Assembly (NCBI RefSeq): GCF_031455095.1
Contig: NZ_JAVDSB010000024.1
Span: forward strand, 1 to 64,000
From: Paenibacillus_E qinlingensis_A
GTDB lineage: Bacteria > Bacillota > Bacilli > Paenibacillales > NBRC-103111
Direction: 5' to 3'
Length of the DNA stretch: 64,000 nucleotides
This document shows positions 53,067-60,587 of the stretch, piece by piece. Made by a program: the position numbers and the translations under genes. Every line of letters starts with the position of its first letter. The stretch's first letter is position 1. The notes below the pieces were generated by a model. The model was not told the DNA's origin. It made no database searches and saw nothing but the letters and a program-made list of their open reading frames with translations.

Positions 53067-53600
53067 TCAATTCAAATGCTCAAGTGCCGCTTCGAATTCC
53101 TCTCGCGATATCTGGAACATCGCGCATCGCTTATAAAATTGCTTACCATTGCAATAGCCAATGCCAAGTGCATTGCCTACCGTCAATCGACGAGCCGCCG
53201 CATCGGGATGCACGATGAGGCCGGCAGCAATCAGATCCTCCATCGTCAACTGCGAGACGGCAGCGTTATACTCCGTCCGCAGGCTCTGGAGCGCCTGCCG
53301 GATTGTCTCAGGCGTCGCGTTCTCGACGCCGATATCGCCTTTATACGCAGCTTGCTCCTGCGTAATGAAAGCATGCTTGCAGCCAGGCACCTTGGCTGCT
53401 ACGATTTTACGAATCCGCTCACCGGCGTGGTCCGGATCTGTGAATATAATGACGCCTCTACGCTGCTGTGCCAGCGCAATTCGCTTGAGAACGGCTTGTC
53501 CGATAGCGGAGCCGCCTGTTTCAATCGTATCCGCCTCCACAGCGCGCCTGATGGCCGCCGTATCGTCCTTGCCTTCCACAACGATCATTTCTTTTATCAT
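53067..53600 (-). CDS. rnmV: Ribonuclease M5
   Basis: Matures 5S rRNA in low-GC Gram-positives. The 177-residue protein is mainly a TOPRIM domain: MIVVEGKDDTAAIRRAV with the catalytic Glu, IIFTDPDHAGERIRK with the DxD-like acidic motif, followed by the short C-terminal part ending EFEAALEHLN. A GTG directly precedes the chosen ATG and could be used. AAGGAA lies upstream. Adjacent to rsmA as in B. subtilis. Confidence 0.95.
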   Translation of the reverse strand: MIKEMIVVEGKDDTAAIRRAVEADTIETGGSAIGQAVLKRIALAQQRRGVIIFTDPDHAGERIRKIVAAKVPGCKHAFITQEQAAYKGDIGVENATPETIRQALQSLRTEYNAAVSQLTMEDLIAAGLIVHPDAAARRLTVGNALGIGYCNGKQFYKRCAMFQISREEFEAALEHLN

Positions 53601-53717
53601 CACCGATTTCCTTCCCCAGTACGCAGAAAAAGAAGAGGGGTCTCCTCTTCTTTCGCGCAGGCAGATGCCAAGCTACGTGTATTTAGTAGTGTTCCCGTCA
53701 AAACTACCGTTTACACG

Positions 53718-54857
53718 TTAGTTTTGGGACGGTTTTGTAGGGCCAACTACATACACAGTGTACCCTTGCTTCGTGCCGAATTTATTCGCATAACCATGAT
53801 CTTCATAGTACACATCAATCATTTGGCCTTTCACGCCACTGCCAATATCCTCAGCACGACGGAAGCCAATTCCTTCGATGTATACCCACCATCCAAGCGG
53901 AATTACTTTCGGATCGACCGCAATCGTACGACCTTCGGTCACGGTAGTACCTGTGTAGGTTTTACCATAGCCCGAGGAGCCTTCGGTTTTGCCCGTCGAC
54001 GCAGCGTCCGCTGAATAAGCTGTAAGCTTCACGTTTTTGAGAATTTGTTTGTAACCGAAGGTCACACCGTTCTTGGAAACCTCATCCACACTCGGTGAAG
54101 AGGCAGAGAGAACAACCACAGGGTTTTTGGTGCCAACGGAAACTACTTTTTTAACACTTTCTGTTTGTACTTCTTCACCCACAACTGCTTCCGCGACTAA
54201 AACACCGTCTTCGAAAGTCTTTTCTTTCTTCTTGACCAATACGCCTTCTTTACCCTCTTGGACGATTTGCTCTTTCCCTTTAAGTAAAGACGCGTCATTC
54301 TTTTTCTCTGTCTCGAATGCGATCGGTTCAGAGACTTCCTCCGTCTCTTTCTTCACACGGACGATTTTGATTTCATCGCCAGTCGTAAGAGCGGCCGTCG
54401 GTTCGGGAGTCATTCGGTCGTTCTCCCCAAGTGCAATATTTAAACGTTGCAATGCACTTTCTACCGTTCTTGCAGTTGTGTAAACAGTGGTGGTCTTTCC
54501 ATCAGCAGTCAATTGAATTGGTGAGGCATGCTCGATAACAATTTTGTCTCCACCCTTGAGCTTGGTCGTGAGTGCAGCTGAAATTTCATCGTGTTCACCA
54601 ATCGTTATGGCTTGTTCATCCAGTAGGCGTTGCAGGACCCATTGCTTCGTGTGCACAACAGTTTCTTGTCCATTCACAACCACGGATACGCTCTTGGTAG
54701 CCGTTCCGTACAACAACACCAAAAACATGAAAGTCATTGCGATTGAGATTACAGCTAAGCTTAAAATCAAACGCAAGTTTTCATGCTTCCATCGCAATGC
54801 GAAGGACATGCTGGATGATCGTTTTACATGGGTCTCGCTAATTGAGATACTGCCCAC
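53718..54857 (-). CDS. yabE: Cell-wall protein with G5 and 3D domains (YabE-like)
   Basis: Predicted exported peptidoglycan-modifying enzyme related to resuscitation-promoting factors. The 379-residue protein has a membrane helix (about 32-53), DUF348 repeats (VVNGQETVVHTKQWVLQRLLDE and a second copy), a G5 domain (about 165-245, KEKTFEDGVLVAEAVVGEEV) and a C-terminal 3D domain (about 280-375) with TAYSADAAST, RTIAVDPKVIPLGWWVYIEG and DIYYEDH-like acidic residues (IDVYYEDHGYANKFG). The start is GTG with AGGAGG 9 nt upstream. Its long leader carries a c-di-AMP riboswitch. Confidence 0.9.
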   Translation of the reverse strand: MGSISISETHVKRSSSMSFALRWKHENLRLILSLAVISIAMTFMFLVLLYGTATKSVSVVVNGQETVVHTKQWVLQRLLDEQAITIGEHDEISAALTTKLKGGDKIVIEHASPIQLTADGKTTTVYTTARTVESALQRLNIALGENDRMTPEPTAALTTGDEIKIVRVKKETEEVSEPIAFETEKKNDASLLKGKEQIVQEGKEGVLVKKKEKTFEDGVLVAEAVVGEEVQTESVKKVVSVGTKNPVVVLSASSPSVDEVSKNGVTFGYKQILKNVKLTAYSADAASTGKTEGSSGYGKTYTGTTVTEGRTIAVDPKVIPLGWWVYIEGIGFRRAEDIGSGVKGQMIDVYYEDHGYANKFGTKQGYTVYVVGPTKPSQN

Positions 54858-55072
54858 TTCTTCGGTCCTCCTTCAAAGCCTCGCCGCCAGGTTACAGCAT
54901 GATTAAATTTGACGCGACTAAGGTTTTTTAGTTTAACTTAACATGCTCGCCATCATCAGCCGAAAATATACCTAGGCCGAATCTGGTCGTCCCCCCCTTT
55001 TACCTATTCATCATCCTATGAATTCCGGGTTATTTTATGTCTTCCGATCTGTGTAGAACCCTGTATGTGGAC

Positions 55073-55107
55073 AAAAAGCCAGCAAGAAGAGGACTCTTCT
55101 CGCTGGC
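55073..55107 (-). terminator. Terminator of the c-di-AMP riboswitch leader
   Basis: A 14-bp stem with one G-U (55078-55091 with 55094-55107) and five T on the minus strand, located between the aptamer and yabE. This is the expected expression platform: premature termination when ligand is bound. The 54858-55072 part of the leader shows nothing else. Confidence 0.85.
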
Positions 55108-55149
55108 TTAGTTTGCATAGTGAAATACAAATAGCACGCACGACAATCG

Positions 55150-55335
55150 TTACCTCTCTTACGCTTACGAGGTTAGCTGACGGATTCGGACGTGAGAGTC
55201 GCCCTACGTAGACGCAAACTGCTTGTTTAACGTCTATGATTCACCCCTATTACTCTCTGCTTACTTAAACTGCATTGGTGTGCAATTCAAGTTTGCAGTG
55301 GTTCCCCCGTTCCCACATTTGGAACTCAGCGAATG
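55150..55335 (-). promoter_or_regulatory. Cyclic-di-AMP riboswitch (ydaO/yuaA type)
   Basis: The minus strand contains the conserved blocks in order: CGCTGAGTTCC, GGGAACGGGGGAACCA, AGGGGTGAATC, GTAGGGCGACTCTC, GTCCGAATCCGTCAGCTAAC and CTCGTAAGCG. These define the ydaO aptamer that binds c-di-AMP. It is followed by an intrinsic terminator and yabE. The class typically turns off wall-hydrolase and potassium genes when c-di-AMP is high. Confidence 0.92.
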
Positions 55336-55374
55336 GAAATTTGGCAAATTGGATATTAAGTTATTATGAAAAGT

Positions 55375-55403
55375 ATATTACGCTGTTAATCTCAACCTGT
55401 AAA
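55375..55403 (-). promoter_or_regulatory. Promoter of the yabE riboswitch transcript
   Basis: On the minus strand TTTACA (55398-55403), 17 bp, TAATAT (55375-55380), about 30 nt before the aptamer begins. The leader would be roughly 510 nt long. The A/T-rich DNA from 55404 to 55600 also holds two plus-strand TATAAT hexamers with weak -35 partners, probably serving ecsA. Confidence 0.65.
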
Positions 55404-55624
55404 GGGATTAACACCCGTTAAAAAGGGCTAAATCGATTAAATTTTGATTATTTTTCGAATATAACCCAACTATATCTACATTTTTCTAACTATAACGTAC
55501 GTATACGCTATTTTTCATAGTATAATGACCAAAACTAGGCTAAAAATGCAAATTTGTTTATAATGATTCTGGAAGTATTTGATTAAAAAATACCAATAAT
55601 TTGCTATTTAGGGAGGCAATTGAG

Positions 55625-56368
55625 ATGGGGCCCATCTTGCAAGTAAACGCTTTATTCGGTGGATATTTACCCAATAAACCTGTTCTTCACGATCTTACCT
55701 TTTCCATTCGTCAAGGTGAAATGATGGGATTGATCGGACTCAACGGTGCAGGTAAAAGTACCACCATCAAAAATATACTTGGACTGCTTCAACCGCAAAA
55801 AGGATCCATTCGCATTAACGGTTTAACGTTAGCCGAAGATCCATTACCTTACCGTGCGACGTATGCGTATGTACCTGAAAGTCCAGAGCTATACGAAGAG
55901 CTTACGATACGCGAACACCTTGAATTAACGGCCATGGCTTACGGCGTTTCCAAGGAGGATTACGAAACCCGTTCCCAATCCTTGTTAGAACAGTTCCAAA
56001 TGAAAGACAAGCTGAATAGCTTCGCGAGCCATTTATCCAAAGGGATGAAGCAAAAGGTCATGATCATGAACGCCTTCCTGATCGAGCCCTCTTTATATAT
56101 TATCGATGAGCCGTTTCTCGGACTCGATCCTTTAGCGATTCGTTCCTTGCTCGAATTAATGGTTAAAATGAAACAAAAAGGTGCATCCTTTCTCATTTCC
56201 TCACACATTTTGTCTACAATTGAAAAATATTGCGATGGCTATGTCGTTCTCCACAAAGGGCGTATGGTAGCTCAGGGAGATTTAGTCGAATTACGCGAAC
56301 AAACCAAGCTGCCTCAGGCGTCATTAGACGACATCTTTTACAAGCTTGTTCAAGGAGACATGGCATGA
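55625..56368 (+). CDS. ecsA: ABC transporter ATP-binding protein (EcsA-like)
   Basis: The 247-residue ATPase has the length of B. subtilis EcsA. Walker A GLNGAGKSTTIKNIL near residue 40, Q-loop/VPESPELYEELTIREHL, signature motif LSKGMKQKVMI, Walker B LYIIDEPFLGLDPLA, and the switch His in ISSHIL. GGGAGG lies 8 nt before the ATG. It is paired with a membrane partner by a 4-nt overlap. EcsAB affects protein secretion and exports peptide fragments in Bacillus and Staphylococcus. The place, divergent from yabE, is not the B. subtilis one. Confidence 0.85.
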   Translation: MGPILQVNALFGGYLPNKPVLHDLTFSIRQGEMMGLIGLNGAGKSTTIKNILGLLQPQKGSIRINGLTLAEDPLPYRATYAYVPESPELYEELTIREHLELTAMAYGVSKEDYETRSQSLLEQFQMKDKLNSFASHLSKGMKQKVMIMNAFLIEPSLYIIDEPFLGLDPLAIRSLLELMVKMKQKGASFLISSHILSTIEKYCDGYVVLHKGRMVAQGDLVELREQTKLPQASLDDIFYKLVQGDMA

Positions 56369-57615
56369 GTCACTTATCCGATAGTACACATGCATTTAAC
56401 ACACATGCATTATGGAAGCAGCGTTTCCAACATTATATGAAGGAATCCATGGGGTATTGGCAGTATGCTGCACGCAGCAACTTTATTGGCTTCTTGTTGT
56501 TTCTTGTCATCGTTTCTTCCTATTATTATGCAAAAACATTACAGCGTCTTCCGACAGATTATCCCTACCTGTGGATTGTCCTGCTCGTGCTCGTTCCACT
56601 CATTGCTTCGAGCTCTATCCGAACGCTGACTCGCAGTGCTGATCGCATGTTTCTATTACGGATCGAACATGAAATGGGTGCCTATTTTCGAAGCAGCTTT
56701 CTATATAGCTTTTCGTTGCAGGGCATTTGGTTATTTCTCGCTTGGGTCACCTTAAGCCCCCTGTATAAGCACTGTTTAGGCACGGAATCACAGCCATTTT
56801 TACTTATGTTAGCTCTGTTGCTTCTATTAAAAGTAGCGAACCTATTAGCGAGTTGGCAGGAAGGAAGATTTGCTGCTGAACGAACAAGGGTGATATCTGT
56901 CTGTTTTCGATGGATCGCCACTATCGCTTTAGTTACAATCCAATTTCACTACAGCAGTTTATGGGCAAGCCTTGCTGCCATCATTCTTGTATTCGTTTGG
57001 CTGATTGCATTCCGAAACGTAGCCAAATATGTGATTGGATGGGACTACCTGATTGCCAAAGAGAAGCAGCAACAAGCTAGACTCTACGCCTTCTTCAACT
57101 GGTTCGTAGATGTACCTCAATTGCCAACGCGAATATCCCGCCGAGGATGGATCAGCGGACTTACCCGATTGATTCCATTTCGACAGGATTCGGCGTTTCT
57201 CTACTTATATATGAAGACATTGATTCGCACTGAGTTGTTCGCCATTGTGCTTCGACTGACCCTAATCGGCGTCTTAGCTATAGCTGTTGCAGACTCCACT
57301 ACTGCGCGAAGTGTCATCCTGCTCATTGCGCTGGCCATCTCGATGGTTCAGCTTACTTCATTAGAACGTGCACATCGATATACATTCTGGCTCGATATGT
57401 ACCCTTTGGAAGCACAAGCCAAAGCTGGCTCCCTTGCTTATATCATCTGGTTAACACTTACCCTGCAACTAGTCATCCTGACGATTCCATTTATGATAGG
57501 AACCCCTATCTTGTATCTCCTAGTTCCCTTGGTAAGTCTGGCCCTTATTTCTTTCGCGTGCGGCGTTGTGCTTCGCCGAAAGTTCAAGAAAAATGCCTTA
57601 CTTGAGGCCGAGTAA
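56365..57615 (+). CDS. ecsB: ABC transporter permease (EcsB-like)
   Basis: The 416-residue integral membrane protein starts inside the ecsA stop (ATGA) after CAAGGAG. It has about ten hydrophobic segments (FIGFLLFLVIVSSYYY, LWIVLLVLVPLIAS, IWLFLAWVTLSPLY and more) and the opening LWKQRFQHYMKESMGYWQYAARSNFIG typical of EcsB. Its 3' end overlaps the convergent tatD by 18 nt. Confidence 0.82.
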   Translation: MSHLSDSTHAFNTHALWKQRFQHYMKESMGYWQYAARSNFIGFLLFLVIVSSYYYAKTLQRLPTDYPYLWIVLLVLVPLIASSSIRTLTRSADRMFLLRIEHEMGAYFRSSFLYSFSLQGIWLFLAWVTLSPLYKHCLGTESQPFLLMLALLLLLKVANLLASWQEGRFAAERTRVISVCFRWIATIALVTIQFHYSSLWASLAAIILVFVWLIAFRNVAKYVIGWDYLIAKEKQQQARLYAFFNWFVDVPQLPTRISRRGWISGLTRLIPFRQDSAFLYLYMKTLIRTELFAIVLRLTLIGVLAIAVADSTTARSVILLIALAISMVQLTSLERAHRYTFWLDMYPLEAQAKAGSLAYIIWLTLTLQLVILTIPFMIGTPILYLLVPLVSLALISFACGVVLRRKFKKNALLEAE

Positions 57616-58365
57616 TCGTATCGCATTATTCGTCGTAATCTCAGCGATCTCTTCCAGTGACATCCCTCGAATTTCCGCGGCAGTTTCAGCCACTAAGCGA
57701 ACATAACCTGTTTCGTTGCGCTTACCGCGGAAAGGATGGGGCGTTAAGTACGGAGCATCCGTTTCGATGAGTAGACGATCAAGCGGAACTTTCGCCAAGA
57801 CTTCTTTCGGTTGCACAGCATTTTTGAACGTAACTGGCCCACCAAACGAAATATGGAAATTCATATCCAGACATTGCTTTGCTGTTTCCCAGCTACCTGA
57901 AAAACAATGCATAATACCTCCGACTTCGGCTGCCTTCTCCTCTTTGAGAATCGTCAGAATGTCCTGATGCGCATCTCGATTATGAATCACAATCGGCATG
58001 CCCAACTTTCGCGCAAGACGAATTTGCTCTCGAAATACGCGCTGCTGAACATCCTTCGGTGACTTATCCCAGTAGTAATCCAGACCGATCTCCCCGATAG
58101 CAACCACTTTCTCATGCTGACATAGAGACTCAATCCATTCTAGATCACCAGGCATCATATCAATAGCATCAACGGGATGCCAACCTACCGTCGTATAAAT
58201 AAAATCGTATTTCTCAGCTAACTCAATGGAGCTAGGAATCGTTTCACGATTGAAGCCGACATTCACAATTCTCGTCACGCCTGCTTCTAGCGCCCGCTGA
58301 ATGACTTCCTCTTGATCATCTTTAAATTGTTCGGCATTTAAATGTGTGTGTGAATCCGTTAGCAT
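57598..58365 (-). CDS. tatD: TatD-family metal-dependent DNase (YabD)
   Basis: The 255-residue TIM-barrel hydrolase begins with the metal-binding DSHTHLNAEQF and contains AIGEIGLDYYWDKSP, VIHNRDAHQDIL, GIMHCFSGSWETA and LLIETDAPYLTPHPFRGKRNE, all metal-ligand motifs of the family. It acts on 3' ends of DNA and possibly D-aminoacyl substrates. AGGGAG lies before the ATG. Confidence 0.95.
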   Translation of the reverse strand: MLTDSHTHLNAEQFKDDQEEVIQRALEAGVTRIVNVGFNRETIPSSIELAEKYDFIYTTVGWHPVDAIDMMPGDLEWIESLCQHEKVVAIGEIGLDYYWDKSPKDVQQRVFREQIRLARKLGMPIVIHNRDAHQDILTILKEEKAAEVGGIMHCFSGSWETAKQCLDMNFHISFGGPVTFKNAVQPKEVLAKVPLDRLLIETDAPYLTPHPFRGKRNETGYVRLVAETAAEIRGMSLEEIAEITTNNAIRLLGLK

Positions 58366-58436
58366 GACTCTTCTCCCTTATGTATCTGAATATGTTTTGT
58401 GTTCCATTATCATTTTGAACCTCTGATTGACCTCAC

Positions 58437-59714
58437 TTAATCTTGCTCCCCCAACATCTCCCATACATCTGGATAGTCTTCCGCATTCAAACGCTCCAGG
58501 AGTTCCTCAGGATAGTACACATGATGCTTACCCATTTGGAAGCCGCTAATGGACTTCACAATCTCCGAGCGTTGCGTGATCTCCGTTAAATTATCCTTAT
58601 GATCTAATAAAAGGATTGGCAAATTGTCATCATTTTCACCAGCTCTGTACACGTCATAAGATTGATTCGAAGGGAAATCAATTTCCATATAGTAAGTTGG
58701 GTCAAAGCCAACTTCTTGCATGACTTTTTCCATGCGCTGAATAAGCTGCTCCTGCTCGCCATCGAAAGTACTGTACTTGTACAATTTGCGATCTAAGAAA
58801 CGCTTGCACATATCCCCCAGCATACCATCCTTTTCTTGACTCCAAAAGGTTAGCATCGTTTGCATGACCGACTCATCTAGCAACAAGTAATCTTCCAAGG
58901 AAATACGATTCTGAATGAGATGAAGGATCGGTTCAACCATAAAGCCGAACGTATACCCTTCATCATATAAATGCTTAGCACGCGCAAATACTTTGTGCAA
59001 CAGAATTTCTGCGCTTCGCGTCACGGGATGGAAATACACCTGCCAATACATCTGATAACGAGACATGAGGTAATCTTCTACAGCATGCATACCGCTTTCT
59101 TTGACCACAATATGCCCTTTGTACGGCCGAATCACTCGAAGAATCCGCTCCAAATCGAACGTACCATAATTTACTCCTGTAAAGTAAGCATCACGCAACA
59201 AATAATCCATGCGGTCCGCATCCAGTTGGCTGGATACCAAGCTCACCACAATTTCTTCGCTATAGGATTTACAAATGACCCCTGCCACCTTTTTCGGAAA
59301 ATCAGGTGAGACACGACTCAACACTTCATTCACTTCGGTATCTCCTAGCACGATGCGGCAGGACCAGTCCTCATGTCTTGTACCAAAAGCCTTCTCGATT
59401 GAGTGAGAAAATGGCCCATGGCCCAAATCATGCAATAATGCCGCACAAAGACAGAGCAGACGCTCTTCCTTTGGCCAATCCTCATAGTGATTGCGTTCGA
59501 ATTGAGAAATAATTTTCCGCGTAATCTCATAAACACCAAGCGAGTGTGAGAAGCGACTATGCTCAGCGCCATGAAACGTTAAATAGGACGTGCCCAGTTG
59601 ACGAATACGGCGTAAGCGTTGGAACTCCTTCGTATTAATTAAATCCCAAATCGTTTCATCTTGCACATAGATGTACTTGTGAACGGGATCCTTAAACACT
59701 TTTTCTTCTTTCAT
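58437..59714 (-). CDS. HD-domain phosphohydrolase (dGTPase-like, YwfO type)
   Basis: The 425-residue protein has the HD-domain metal site (FHGAEHSRFSHSLGVYEI and LLHDLGHGPFSHSIEK) and the pattern FKDPVHKYIYV...EFQRLRRIRQLG of YwfO-like proteins. It probably hydrolyses dNTPs or related nucleotides. Chosen ATG has AAGGGGG upstream; the frame extends 21 codons further with no ribosome-binding site. The gene occupies the site of metS in B. subtilis. Four Spo0A-like boxes lie in its upstream region. Confidence 0.9.
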   Translation of the reverse strand: MKEEKVFKDPVHKYIYVQDETIWDLINTKEFQRLRRIRQLGTSYLTFHGAEHSRFSHSLGVYEITRKIISQFERNHYEDWPKEERLLCLCAALLHDLGHGPFSHSIEKAFGTRHEDWSCRIVLGDTEVNEVLSRVSPDFPKKVAGVICKSYSEEIVVSLVSSQLDADRMDYLLRDAYFTGVNYGTFDLERILRVIRPYKGHIVVKESGMHAVEDYLMSRYQMYWQVYFHPVTRSAEILLHKVFARAKHLYDEGYTFGFMVEPILHLIQNRISLEDYLLLDESVMQTMLTFWSQEKDGMLGDMCKRFLDRKLYKYSTFDGEQEQLIQRMEKVMQEVGFDPTYYMEIDFPSNQSYDVYRAGENDDNLPILLLDHKDNLTEITQRSEIVKSISGFQMGKHHVYYPEELLERLNAEDYPDVWEMLGEQD

Positions 59715-59745
59715 GTGGCATAGCCCCCTTAGTATCGTAAATGTT

Positions 59746-59793
59746 TTCGACATATTCGACATACAACCCTCTTCCATGTCGATTATTGTCGAT
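59746..59793 (-). promoter_or_regulatory. Cluster of four Spo0A-like boxes upstream of the HD hydrolase
   Basis: Two TTCGACA (59746-59752, 59755-59761) and two TGTCGAT (59777-59783, 59787-59793) face each other, that is two perfect TGTCGAA boxes on the minus strand and two one-mismatch boxes on the plus strand, spaced 9-10 bp. They end about 32 nt before the start codon. Confidence 0.6.
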
Positions 59794-59978
59794 TTACAAA
59801 TTCCAATTTATTAACGAATTTAGATAAAATTTTTCCAATACTTCTCACATACTCAAAAATCAAAATTATGTAATATATCACTTACAATCCCTTATTCTTA
59901 GCGTGATTACGGTTTTTTTACCTGTCACATAAATGATAAATTTGAGAAATTCGCCCTCTGTTTTCAGCGAAAATATGG

Positions 59979-60007
59979 TTGACTATTTTGGGAATCGTTG
60001 GTATCAT
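59979..60007 (+). promoter_or_regulatory. abrB promoter (sigma-A)
   Basis: TTGACT (59979-59984), 17 bp, TATCAT (60002-60007). The start point would be near 60014, just before the Spo0A boxes. The 59800-59978 stretch upstream is A/T-rich without an ORF. Confidence 0.8.
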
Positions 60008-60021
60008 AAGTCATAAGCAAA

Positions 60022-60038
60022 TGTCGAAACATGACGAT
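60022..60038 (+). promoter_or_regulatory. Tandem Spo0A boxes of abrB
   Basis: TGTCGAA (60022-60028) and TGACGAT (60032-60038), 10 bp apart, lie just downstream of the predicted abrB start. B. subtilis abrB has TGTCGAA and TGACGAA in the same arrangement, where phosphorylated Spo0A represses it. Confidence 0.8.
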
Positions 60039-60079
60039 CTTGATTAAAAATTGATAAAATCGAAAGGGGTTTTATATAT

Positions 60080-60334
60080 ATGATGAAATCTACAGGAATT
60101 GTTAGAAAAGTGGACGAACTAGGACGCGTTGTTATTCCAATTGAGTTGCGCCGCACTTTGGGAATTGGCGAGAAAGACGCTTTGGAAATATATGTAGACG
60201 GCGAGCGCATCATGTTGAAGAAATATGAGCCTGCTTGTATCTTCTGTGGCAATGCGGAGAATGTTTCGTATTTCAAAGGAAAAATTGTTTGCCATATTTG
60301 TTTAGCAGAAATGCCAACACCTGTGACAAAATAA
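60080..60334 (+). CDS. abrB: Transition-state regulator AbrB
   Basis: Represses stationary-phase genes during growth. The 84-residue protein has the swapped-hairpin DNA-binding domain (KSTGIVRKVDELGRVVIPIELRRTL) and a C-terminal half with two CxxC pairs (CIFC, CHIC), which B. subtilis AbrB (one Cys) lacks in this form. AAAGGGG lies upstream of the ATG pair. It is transcribed divergently from the HD-hydrolase gene. Confidence 0.95.
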   Translation: MMKSTGIVRKVDELGRVVIPIELRRTLGIGEKDALEIYVDGERIMLKKYEPACIFCGNAENVSYFKGKIVCHICLAEMPTPVTK

Positions 60335-60351
60335 GAAAAGTAGTATATAAT
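60323..60351 (+). promoter_or_regulatory. Promoter at the abrB 3' end
   Basis: GTGACA (60323-60328), 17 bp, TATAAT (60346-60351). The -35 differs from consensus at one base and the -10 is perfect. It would start an RNA near 60358, after the abrB stop codon at 60334. Confidence 0.55.
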
Positions 60352-60357
60352 AGAAGT

Positions 60358-60449
60358 AGCACTTATCCTATTGGTAATTCTAACCTTTTTCATATCTCCT
60401 TTCATCTCTAACTTTGTTGGCTTCGGCCACGGGTTAGAGATCTTTTTTT
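60358..60449 (+). ncRNA. Candidate small RNA downstream of abrB
   Basis: Between the promoter at 60323 and the strong terminator at 60404-60449 lies a unit of about 90 nt with no ORF. The 5' part is pyrimidine-rich (CTTTTTCATATCTCCTTTC), which could pair with ribosome-binding sites. This may equally be just the abrB 3' UTR. Confidence 0.4.
60404..60449 (+). terminator. Terminator downstream of abrB
   Basis: Outer stem ATCTCTAAC / GTTAGAGAT and inner stem TGGC / GCCA closed by a TTCG tetraloop, then seven T on the plus strand. Confidence 0.9.
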
Positions 60450-60533
60450 GTCTTTGCCAAAGAAGACACCTAGTACGCTGCTGTCTAGGCTGAAAGTTTA
60501 AGAAAGAAGTATCCTCTATATGTAAATGGATCC

Positions 60534-60561
60534 GGCCCCTGAAGGGGCCTTTTCCTTTTTT
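60534..60561 (+). terminator. Second plus-strand terminator
   Basis: A perfect 6-bp G/C stem (60534-60539 with 60544-60549), 4-nt loop, followed by TTTTCCTTTTTT on the plus strand. It lies between abrB and the convergent rsmI end and may stop readthrough from abrB. The 60450-60533 stretch shows an inverted CCTAG/CTAGG pair but no gene. Confidence 0.75.
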
Positions 60562-60587
60562 ATGCCTATTAGGCCGAGCTTAGCACT

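Noticed and set aside
52959..54014. Plus-strand open frame of 351 codons opposite rsmA, rnmV and yabE
   Set aside because: Antisense shadow of three conserved genes; composition is not protein-like and no start signal precedes it.
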